64,000 nt of DNA from Firmicutes bacterium HGW-Firmicutes-7 (GTDB lineage Bacteria; Bacillota; Clostridia; Lachnospirales; Vallitaleaceae). The notes beneath the pieces were generated by a model, which saw nothing but the letters and a program-made list of their open reading frames with translations, did not search any database and had not been told where the DNA came from. Position 1 is the first letter of the stretch. Every line of letters begins with the position of its first letter. Below are positions 52,701-60,370 of this stretch, piece after piece. The stretch covers positions 44,240 through 108,239 of the forward strand of contig PGZO01000013.1 in the NCBI GenBank assembly GCA_002841375.1, in the 5' to 3' direction. Both the position numbers and the translations under genes were made by a program.

Positions 52701-55700
52701 TTACAACCAATGATCTTTATAAATTTTAATTAGTTTCAATATTTCCTTATCCATATCATGGTACCTTTCTACATAGCTCTTACCTTGAATACCTAAATTT
52801 TTCAGCATATCTCTATTTTCAAGTACGTAGGTTATTTTTTCTTTTACATTATCTGGACTGGCAATTATAATTGGAAGTTCTTTGGGATATTTTTCTCTCA
52901 TAAAATCACTTATCCAGCAAATAACAGGTTTCCCGAGCGCCATTGCATCAATAGAAACTTGACCATATCGGCCAATGATAAGTTGGTCAATGATTAAATC
53001 TGCCTCTTGAAAAAAATGTTCCTCGTAAGATATGTCTTGAATAAGTTTAAAGTTGATGTTATATTTCAATTTCAGATCATTTATTGCTTCCAAAACATAT
53101 TTTGTTCCAAGTAACTCCGGAGAAGTTGATACATGAATAATAGTAAACAACCTATTTTTATCATTTACATAGCGCTGTTTTATTTTTTTCAAATCAAGCA
53201 TTAAATTTAACTGTATAATATTTTCAAAATAGTCTTTTACATATTCGTTCAGTTCATAGTCGCTTACTAAACAATATTTTATATGTTTCGAGAAAGCTTT
53301 CATTTGACGTATGGTTTCTTTATCATCATTTTTAGGCAATAATTTTATATACGGGTTTAATTTAGCTGCTTTTGAATATAATCTAACATCTTGACCCCAA
53401 AAATGCATCAACAGCTTTTTATCCATTTCTTTTAAAACGCTTAAATCTGAGTGATCCAGGGTTAAAGATGAGAAGGAATGAAAATGATAAATATTAAATT
53501 CCGGTATTAATCTTACTGCAACATCAATCGTATTATTTAGCCTTATATTATTGTTTTCAAAAGAAGTAACATCCATTTCATAATCTGAATGATACAGGTA
53601 ATTAGGAAAATAATTTAATGCTTTTGTATAGATACCTTTACTATTTAAGGCTTCTGCAATTTTAATTGTTCTACTTGTCAAATCCACTGTACCTTGAAGT
53701 ACCTTCATCACTTTTTGATCAACGATATCAGCTTTACGTTGAAGTTTAATATTATCTTCAGTTTTTTTTATATTTTTCAAATCACTATTTATTTCATTAC
53801 TTAAATTATTTTCTTTTACTACACTAGAAAAACGAGTATTGATAGCTAACTGTACAATACTACCCATTTCCTGATAATACAAAATAGCATCGTTCATAGC
53901 TTCTATTGCATGGTATTTGTCACTATCAGAAAAAATCGTTGTTATTTTAGAAATAAGTACACGCTCTTTATTTCCAAGAAATTCTATCTGTTGATTATTT
54001 ATTAGTGTTATACATAGATTAATATAGTTAGTAAATATATTCAAAAGCTCTTCTATTGTAAAAATATTAAATTTAATAAAATCTTCTGTTCGATGCAAAA
54101 TACATTGAAATGTAATTTTAATTTTTATAATCTCTAACACATCTGTACTATTTTGAATATTATAGTTTTTTATTTTAGGGAGTATCCTTATGAAAATCTT
54201 ATTTGCACTTTCAAAATCCATTCCATCTATATAATATTTACTTATCAAAGTTAAGGTGTCAATTTCATTATGGCTTTTTTCATTTTCTATTTTTGTTGTA
54301 AGACTTTTGGTCAGTTCTTCATCAACATTTTCTAAAGCAATTGAAGACAAACATTGATAGGCTTCAGCAAGTGTACAATTAAATAAATGATCCATCAAGA
54401 AATATTTAAATATAAATTCCATTTCTTTATTTCCAAAAATTCTAGATGTATAGAATCTTGCTAGTTCGCAGTACTGCCTCGTATTAAAATATGCCCCAAC
54501 AATTTCATGTAAACTATTCATTAAAGTGCTTCCATCTTCGATCTCGTAAACTTTTTCCAAACAAATATGGTATTCTTCTAATAAATAATGTGAAATAATA
54601 AATAATCTTAAAATACTATCTTTACTCCCTTGTGTGTAGAAGGTATAAGCATCACTATTTGCAAAATTTAGTTTAAAGAAAGCCTCACTGACTGAAAGAT
54701 ATTTATTCATATAGATCAGTGCATCCTCATACTTACCTTTAACAAATAATATATAGGCTTTATAATATAAAAAATCAATAAAATCAGGTTGTATTGAAAG
54801 CGCCACATTGGTAATTTTATCGGCATCCTCAAATCTGTGTCCTTGAAGATAAATATTTGCAGCATTATTGTAATACATTAGGGTAACGCTTTTAACAAAC
54901 TTACTTTCTTGAATCAAACGTATAAAGATATCAACTTGCTTAATCGCTTCTTTCAAATCTCCATACATAGAATAACTAGAGCTTAATTGATATCTGTAAT
55001 AGATGTTCCTTGGTTTTTTTTCAAGCATTTTCTTTAGTAGCGTGGTTGTTCTGATAAATTTCTTTTCTCTAATATCCTCTGTCATGATATATCCATAATG
55101 AAGGATTTCAACATCAAGATTTTTATACCTTGAATCACATATAGGTTGGTTATGAACGGAATGTGAATAATAAAATTTCCCATTGTTTTTAAATATCCGT
55201 TGTTGTGTTGCCACACCATATTGCGTGTATTCTAAGTTGGTATAACTTTTAATCCTAAGTTTAAACGTATTATGCTGTTTGCAGTTCTCATCCCTGAATT
55301 CTTCAATTAATTTATTTATTTCAGTTGTTTCTATTTCTTCATCAGCATCAAGAATAAAAATATACTCTCCTTCGGCGAAAAGATTACAGGTATTTCTAGC
55401 TTGAGAAAAATCATTCTGCCATTTGTAGGAAAAAATATTACTGGTATATTGTTCAGCAAGCTTTATCGTATGATCGGTAGAACCTGTGTCAACAATAATA
55501 ATCTCTGCCATTTTCGAATCTACAAGTGGTTTAAGACTTTTCAAACATCTTTCTATATTTTTTTCCTCATCTTTAGTTATCATACAAATACTTAATATAA
55601 CTGGGTAATATTGATTTTCGTACTTTAACTTCTGTATGTAGTAGTATATCGTATTCATTTTTTCCGGGTACATAGTAGAGATTTCCTTCAAAATGGTTAT

Positions 55701-56888
55701 AGCTTCTTTTATTGGTTTATGTTTCACCTCATTGAATTTATCAATAAATAGAACTTGATCCTTATAAAGGTTCTGATATTCCCCTCCCTTATTTCTTAAA
55801 AGAAACATATTAAGAAATTCAACATATAAATCAAATATCCTCAAAAGATTTTCCTTTTTCTGTGGCTCCTCTGATTGATCATTCATATATTCCATATACA
55901 TTTTTAACAATAAAAGAACTGTCATAAATTCATCATCTATATATTCATGATTTCTTATATCCTCACTTTTAATCATGATCAGATGATACATAGTATTCGG
56001 TGCGCCTAAATCATTCTCAAAGAGATAGTATAGTAATGCTCGCTGAATATTTTCTTTCCACTTAATCATACAACTAGGAAGGATTTCTAATACAATTAAA
56101 TCTTTTATAAGCCAGCAGTAATATATGTCTTTTTCAGTAATCTCAATATTATGTAAATCTTTTAAAATCTGTCTAGCATCAATATTTTTATCTTTTAAAG
56201 CTTTTTTAAGTTTAAGGTACTGAATATACTTTATGTTTGCTTTTGAATTAAGAGATAATTCTTCAATATCTAATATATCCTTTTGTGTTAAACAGCGCTT
56301 GTTTTTTTCTAGAGCAGTATAAAATTCCAATTGACGGCAGGTAGATTTTTTTATAATGCAACGCTCATGCCATAAGATAAGCTCATTAAAATGCTTTCCT
56401 GAAAGAAGCTTCTTTATATTGGTTTCAATATCAGTTTGATCATCAATAAAGCTTATATCTTCAATTATTATACCTGTATTTCTATTAAACCCTTTTATTC
56501 CTCGGTTATAGAGAAAGACCTCTTCCCTAGTAAAATAAAGTGATTTATCTTCGCTAAGATACGTTTTAAGATTAAAAGAAATATTGAGATAATCATTATT
56601 TTTGATCTCTTTTAGGATGAGATCTATATGTTCCTGAGAGAGCTGCCATCCATTCTCAATAATAATAACCATCCTACCAAGCGACGAAGAAAAACAAAAT
56701 TCTTTAAAATTACTATAATCACCCGAATACTTATAAGCGCAATAATTATATGAAAGATTAAAATGTTCATTTCCATTATCTATAATTATTAGTTCTGGTC
56801 TGAAATCCATCAACAATGGCTCTAGTACTTTAACGTAATTTTCTAATTCTTTCTCCTTAGTCTTTATTATTATACTTAAATCGTTCAT
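52701..56888 (-). CDS. Giant bifunctional glycosyltransferase with TPR region
   Basis: This 1395-residue protein has three parts. Residues about 1-200 look like a degenerate GT-A fold (LSIIIKTKEKELENYVKVLE). Residues about 431-605 form an intact GT2 domain with ILSICMITKDEEKNIERCLK, IIIVDTGSTDHTIKLAEQ and the metal-binding FILDADEEIE. About 610-1060 is a helical TPR-like region. The last ~300 residues resemble a GT-B C-terminal domain (HVSTSPELLGTKYVLEAIND; RYGQVSIDAMALGKPVICWI). There is no signal or membrane segment, so it acts in the cytosol. TPR-linked GT2 proteins often glycosylate spore or flagellar surface proteins; the adjacent small proteins are the natural candidates. Confidence 0.85.
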   Translation of the reverse strand: MNDLSIIIKTKEKELENYVKVLEPLLMDFRPELIIIDNGNEHFNLSYNYCAYKYSGDYSNFKEFCFSSSLGRMVIIIENGWQLSQEHIDLILKEIKNNDYLNISFNLKTYLSEDKSLYFTREEVFLYNRGIKGFNRNTGIIIEDISFIDDQTDIETNIKKLLSGKHFNELILWHERCIIKKSTCRQLEFYTALEKNKRCLTQKDILDIEELSLNSKANIKYIQYLKLKKALKDKNIDARQILKDLHNIEITEKDIYYCWLIKDLIVLEILPSCMIKWKENIQRALLYYLFENDLGAPNTMYHLIMIKSEDIRNHEYIDDEFMTVLLLLKMYMEYMNDQSEEPQKKENLLRIFDLYVEFLNMFLLRNKGGEYQNLYKDQVLFIDKFNEVKHKPIKEAITILKEISTMYPEKMNTIYYYIQKLKYENQYYPVILSICMITKDEEKNIERCLKSLKPLVDSKMAEIIIVDTGSTDHTIKLAEQYTSNIFSYKWQNDFSQARNTCNLFAEGEYIFILDADEEIETTEINKLIEEFRDENCKQHNTFKLRIKSYTNLEYTQYGVATQQRIFKNNGKFYYSHSVHNQPICDSRYKNLDVEILHYGYIMTEDIREKKFIRTTTLLKKMLEKKPRNIYYRYQLSSSYSMYGDLKEAIKQVDIFIRLIQESKFVKSVTLMYYNNAANIYLQGHRFEDADKITNVALSIQPDFIDFLYYKAYILFVKGKYEDALIYMNKYLSVSEAFFKLNFANSDAYTFYTQGSKDSILRLFIISHYLLEEYHICLEKVYEIEDGSTLMNSLHEIVGAYFNTRQYCELARFYTSRIFGNKEMEFIFKYFLMDHLFNCTLAEAYQCLSSIALENVDEELTKSLTTKIENEKSHNEIDTLTLISKYYIDGMDFESANKIFIRILPKIKNYNIQNSTDVLEIIKIKITFQCILHRTEDFIKFNIFTIEELLNIFTNYINLCITLINNQQIEFLGNKERVLISKITTIFSDSDKYHAIEAMNDAILYYQEMGSIVQLAINTRFSSVVKENNLSNEINSDLKNIKKTEDNIKLQRKADIVDQKVMKVLQGTVDLTSRTIKIAEALNSKGIYTKALNYFPNYLYHSDYEMDVTSFENNNIRLNNTIDVAVRLIPEFNIYHFHSFSSLTLDHSDLSVLKEMDKKLLMHFWGQDVRLYSKAAKLNPYIKLLPKNDDKETIRQMKAFSKHIKYCLVSDYELNEYVKDYFENIIQLNLMLDLKKIKQRYVNDKNRLFTIIHVSTSPELLGTKYVLEAINDLKLKYNINFKLIQDISYEEHFFQEADLIIDQLIIGRYGQVSIDAMALGKPVICWISDFMREKYPKELPIIIASPDNVKEKITYVLENRDMLKNLGIQGKSYVERYHDMDKEILKLIKIYKDHWL

Positions 56889-56968
56889 TACTTTCCTCCC
56901 TGCTTGCTAGTAATAGAAAACTTATCCATCTATAAGTAGTGTATTATCCAATTAATTATTCTGTTACA

Positions 56969-56997
56969 TATAAACATTTAAACAATAATCAAGTCAA
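56969..56997 (-). promoter_or_regulatory. Possible SigA promoter for the giant glycosyltransferase
   Basis: On the minus strand TTGACT (56992-56997), a 17-base spacer and TTTATA (56969-56974), about 80 bases upstream of the start codon. Confidence 0.4.
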
Positions 56998-57017
56998 AGT
57001 AAACCAAAAAGATTGGT

Positions 57018-57045
57018 ACAAGTTATAGTCTATTTTCATATTGTG
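57018..57045 (+). promoter_or_regulatory. SigK-like promoter of the first small surface protein gene
   Basis: GGTACAAGT, with AC at 57018-57019, then 17 bases, then CATATTGTG (57037-57045). It departs from CATANNNTA at one base, but it matches the promoter at 57696-57723 in both boxes and spacing. Confidence 0.5.
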
Positions 57046-57151
57046 TATAGAGATATGTTGTACAGGAGGTACTTACTCCTTTGGGCAAAGTGAAAATTTA
57101 CTTATTTATTTTAAGCTAAGACCTGCATATTAATAAAAAGGAGGTGCTTTT

Positions 57152-57514
57152 ATGGCTCAAATTCAAACCAGTATAGGTATTGCGGATGTAACCCTTGCAG
57201 CAAGAAGTAAGGAAACAGGTATTCCAAATACACCGTTTATATTTAATGCTGATACCACCACTAGTACAAATACTACTATTTGGGAAAGTATAGATGGAAT
57301 TGGTCAACTATTTGGTTCAGTTGTTATATTTGGTACTGTAGTTCCATCAACAACAAATATTCTTATCAATGGTGCAAATACAACGGCAATATTTGAAAAT
57401 CAAACATTTGCTAGAAGTGTTGACCCACTTAATTCCATATCAGTAATCATAAATACAAGTGCTACTAATACAGAATTATCAGTTGCAATCTCTGCAAGTA
57501 AATTTGAATTCTAG
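57152..57514 (+). CDS. Small beta-rich protein, spore-surface candidate, paralog 1
   Basis: The 120-residue product has no signal peptide, no membrane helix and no cysteine, and is rich in T, S, N and I with alternating beta pattern. Its last ~85 residues align with the product at 58223 (TTIWESIDGIGQLFGSVVIF; then ILINGANTTAIFENQTFA and a final ISASKFEF against LSAARFEY). High Thr/Ser and the nearby glycosyltransferases suggest a glycosylated structural subunit. A strong AAAGGAGG precedes the ATG at eight bases, indicating high expression. The family was not recognised with certainty; a distant relation to spore appendage proteins is possible. Confidence 0.8.
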   Translation: MAQIQTSIGIADVTLAARSKETGIPNTPFIFNADTTTSTNTTIWESIDGIGQLFGSVVIFGTVVPSTTNILINGANTTAIFENQTFARSVDPLNSISVIINTSATNTELSVAISASKFEF

Positions 57515-57695
57515 TATATTATCATTATTCATTTGATAAAATAAAATTCCTTGCCTCAAGCTATCTCATTTTTACTTAAATGAAAAATGATTCTTGGAAG
57601 TACTTTTCTAAAGGTGTAGGAAATTGGTTCAATATTATGAGGTATGTACCATTTTCCTACTCTAAAATAATAAAAATAATGATTTAAGCAGTGGT

Positions 57696-57723
57696 ACAAG
57701 TCTGTTCGTTTTATCATATTATA
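57696..57723 (+). promoter_or_regulatory. SigK-like promoter of the Ena-like gene
   Basis: GGTACAAGT (AC at 57696-57697), 17 bases, then CATATTATA (57715-57723), a full match to the SigK pattern AC-N16/17-CATANNNTA, 31 bases before the ATG. Confidence 0.6.
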
Positions 57724-57753
57724 TATTACATTACATTTGGGGGGAGTTAGAAA

Positions 57754-58164
57754 ATGAGTACATGTTGTCCTAATGATTGTATCATCAGTGAAAATATTAG
57801 TGGTTATATTGATATAAAAGATCATTTATTTCATACTATTTGGCAAGCAATTGATTTAACTGCTTCGATCACAATTAAAATTAAGAACCTGTCAAATCAT
57901 TATATAAGGTTAAAGATTGAAAGAAACAAAAGCACAATAATTAAAATCTTCCCGAATGAAGAACAAAACATTACTGTTTCAAATGTACATAATATTGCTG
58001 TTCAATGCAGTGGTAAGGAGGAAGGTAATTGTACAGGAAGCTACCAAATCATAATTCATTATCCACTAGACTTTAATAGCTGCAGCAAAAGAAAGAATTT
58101 CTTTTGTGAAGAAGATGTATGGAGTGAGATCAAAATGAAACGTGTACAATCATTAACTTTATAA
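57754..58164 (+). CDS. Ena-like (DUF3992) endospore appendage candidate
   Basis: The 136-residue product has no signal sequence and begins MSTCCPNDCIISENISGYID, with a CC pair and a third Cys before the domain. It continues with ASITIKIKNLSNHYIRLKIE, EEQNITVSNVHNIAVQCSGK and GNCTGSYQIIIHYPL. This pattern, ending in CTG-Y-I-HY, resembles S-Ena/DUF3992 subunits, whose N-terminal Cys-containing arms cross-link stacked jelly-roll subunits in Bacillus spore fibres. A C-terminal tail of about 30 residues has two more Cys. It has a GGGGGGAG ribosome site. The assignment rests on pattern memory and needs a profile search. Confidence 0.6.
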   Translation: MSTCCPNDCIISENISGYIDIKDHLFHTIWQAIDLTASITIKIKNLSNHYIRLKIERNKSTIIKIFPNEEQNITVSNVHNIAVQCSGKEEGNCTGSYQIIIHYPLDFNSCSKRKNFFCEEDVWSEIKMKRVQSLTL

Positions 58165-58206
58165 ATAACTGCTATTACTGCTATTACTACTACTATTACT
58201 ACTTAA
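58165..58206 (+). repeat. Trinucleotide-rich tract behind the Ena-like stop
   Basis: The bases after the TAA are built from ATT, ACT and GCT triplets. In the frame of the preceding gene they encode ITAITAITTTITT and then a second TAA at 58204-58206. It may be an eroded Thr-rich tail or a slippage-prone spacer before the next ribosome binding site. Confidence 0.7.
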
Positions 58207-58222
58207 AAAGGAGGGGAAATTG

Positions 58223-58579
58223 ATGTGTTCTTCAAAATGTTGTGGTGGGACTGTAAGTGCTACAGCATGTTTTATTGTTAACAGTAAGGAATACGGTTTT
58301 GTTAGTGTACCTTACCAATTTACAAAAAATACTACGACTACTTTATGGGAGGCTCGTGATCTACCAGGACTTTCAGGTACGGTTGTTATCATAGGGAATA
58401 TCATTGCAGGAACGACTAGAATAGCCATTAATGGGTTAAATACAACTCAGATCATAGATAAACAGACATTTGCAGTAAGTTCTAATCCACTCACCTCCAT
58501 TGTCATTACTTATACAACTGCTACAGATGCTTTAACATCGCTTACTGCATCATTGAGTGCGGCAAGATTTGAGTACTAG
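58223..58579 (+). CDS. Small beta-rich Cys-armed protein, spore-surface candidate, paralog 2
   Basis: The 118-residue product begins MCSSKCCGGTVSATACF, with Cys at 2, 6, 7 and 16, and continues as a Thr-rich beta domain (TTLWEARDLPGLSGTVVIIG; AGTTRIAINGLNTTQIIDKQ; LTASLSAARFEY). It is a paralog of the gene at 57152, which lacks the Cys arm. The N-terminal CC pair is like that of Ena-type fibre subunits, so covalent cross-linking is plausible. I start at the ATG (58223) after AGGAGG; a TTG one codon earlier is possible. No separate promoter is evident, so it is probably cotranscribed with the Ena-like gene. Confidence 0.8.
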   Translation: MCSSKCCGGTVSATACFIVNSKEYGFVSVPYQFTKNTTTTLWEARDLPGLSGTVVIIGNIIAGTTRIAINGLNTTQIIDKQTFAVSSNPLTSIVITYTTATDALTSLTASLSAARFEY

Positions 58580-58623
58580 TTTTATAGATTTTACGCATAG
58601 ATATCACAAAAAGAGAGGTTATT

Positions 58624-60330
58624 ATGAAAGAAGAATTTGAAGTTCATAAAAAACAAATTGATAATAGCATTAGAAAGATTTTATTTATACAAAGTGTGCC
58701 TTGTATAAGGACCATTAAGGTTGCGAAGGCATTATCTGTAAAAGGAGTTGTCGTAGATCTAATTTACTTTGCTTTACATCCAACACAAGTATACAAAGAT
58801 ATAGACTTACCTTTTAAAAATATCTATCAATTGAAAAACATAACTCAGTTGATAGATCACATAAATAATAGTGATTATGACGTCCTATACAGTTCTAATG
58901 AACCCGACTATTTAACTGTTTTATTTTCAACCACCAATAAACCAATTATTCACGATACCCACGATATGATGTCTTTAAGGTCTGATCTAACGATTGAACA
59001 AGTAGTATTTGAATATCTTGCAAATGTTAAGAGTACGGGAAATATATATGTCAATCCTTTGATAAGGGATATTGCAGTAGCTCGTTTTAATTTGAAAGAT
59101 AAACCTATTTTAAATTTACATAGCTTTATAGAACAGGAGCAATTACCTGATAAAATCTATGAAAAATCAAGCAAAAAGGATGGAGACCTCCATTGTGTTT
59201 TTGAAGGAGGCCTTCTGGGTACTCCAGGTCATCATAGATATTTAGAGCCTATCTTTCTTATGTTAGCTCAAAATCATATACATGTTCATTTACATTGCCA
59301 AGTAAATCCTGATTATATAAAAGAATTAGTTGATAAATCTAGTTATATACACTATGAGGGCTTAACTTCACCCAAAAACTTAATTACTGAGATGACAAAA
59401 TATGACGTCGGTCTTGCAATATTTAATATGACAGAAAAAAATAAAACATTTTTAGATACAGCATTTCCTAATAAAATTTGGGATTATTTAGCGGCTGGAC
59501 TACCAATATTATTTTCTGATTTATTATCCTTTAGAGCGTTTGCTGCTCAGAGTAAAGTAGGAAAGGTACTGAACCTAAATGAAGATATTAGGAAACAAGT
59601 AGAAGAGATTTCAAGAATAAAAATTGATCAAGATATCTTAAAAAAGAAAAAATGGCTAATGAATGATGTTGTACAGGATATTATTTCATTTATGGAAGCA
59701 GTAAAATCAACTTATTATAACTCACAAAATATAGCGTCAAATGAAAAAATCAATTTACTTGAAAGCAAATTATATGATGATATTTATAAAAATGGTGGTT
59801 ATGGCGGAGCGTATTTCAAGCATTACAGCGAAACTTTATATATTGATATTTGGTATAAAGCTGCAAGTATTATTAAAAGAATTAGCAATCCAATGATTAT
59901 AGATATTGGATGTGGCCCAGGACAATTTGCTAATCTGTTATTTGATTTTGGAATTATAAATTATAAAGGGATTGATTATAGTGCGGAGGCTATTAAATTA
60001 GCAAAGCTTAGAAATGATAAATATAACGAACGGTTTTATTTAGATAATGCTTATACCTCAAACATTTATGAAGAAGAATATAACATTGTTACACTATTTG
60101 AAGTACTTGAGCATGTTGAAGAGGATATTACTTTGTTGAACAAAATAAAAAAAGACTCAATCGTCCTTTTTTCTGTACCCAACTACCTTTCAAGAGGTCA
60201 TGTTCGATGTTTTCATTCTAAAGAAGAAATTTATGAAAGATATAAGCAAACTGTTGAAATAAATGAAATATACGAATCTCAGCTTAATGAAGTGAACAAA
60301 CTGTATTTGGCTGTAAGTGTTAAATTATAA
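58624..60330 (+). CDS. Glycosyltransferase-methyltransferase fusion
   Basis: The 568-residue cytosolic protein joins a GT-B type glycosyltransferase (about 1-385; SVPCIRTIKVAKALSVKGVV, IIHDTHDMMSLRS, VFEGGLLGTPGHHRYLEPIF, FPNKIWDYLAAGLPILFSDL) to a class I SAM methyltransferase (about 390-568; MIIDIGCGPGQFANLLFD, IDYSAEAIKLAKLRN, LFEVLEHVEEDITLLNKIKK, SVPNYLSRGHVR). One chain could add and then O-methylate a sugar, capping a glycan. It follows the Cys-armed surface gene by 44 bases with AGAGAGG before the ATG. Confidence 0.85.
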   Translation: MKEEFEVHKKQIDNSIRKILFIQSVPCIRTIKVAKALSVKGVVVDLIYFALHPTQVYKDIDLPFKNIYQLKNITQLIDHINNSDYDVLYSSNEPDYLTVLFSTTNKPIIHDTHDMMSLRSDLTIEQVVFEYLANVKSTGNIYVNPLIRDIAVARFNLKDKPILNLHSFIEQEQLPDKIYEKSSKKDGDLHCVFEGGLLGTPGHHRYLEPIFLMLAQNHIHVHLHCQVNPDYIKELVDKSSYIHYEGLTSPKNLITEMTKYDVGLAIFNMTEKNKTFLDTAFPNKIWDYLAAGLPILFSDLLSFRAFAAQSKVGKVLNLNEDIRKQVEEISRIKIDQDILKKKKWLMNDVVQDIISFMEAVKSTYYNSQNIASNEKINLLESKLYDDIYKNGGYGGAYFKHYSETLYIDIWYKAASIIKRISNPMIIDIGCGPGQFANLLFDFGIINYKGIDYSAEAIKLAKLRNDKYNERFYLDNAYTSNIYEEEYNIVTLFEVLEHVEEDITLLNKIKKDSIVLFSVPNYLSRGHVRCFHSKEEIYERYKQTVEINEIYESQLNEVNKLYLAVSVKL

Positions 60331-60370
60331 CGCATGAAGCATGTTAAAAGAAATATATTGAGAGGGATGC

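Noticed and set aside
57567..57593. Hairpin TCATTTTT/AAAAATGA after the first small surface gene as a terminator
   Set aside because: The stem is almost all A-T pairs and no T-run follows, so it is too weak to call.
57556..57825. Minus-strand frame of 89 codons between the small surface genes
   Set aside because: It covers the probable SigK promoter and the 5' end of the Ena-like gene, has no recognisable domain or ribosome binding site.
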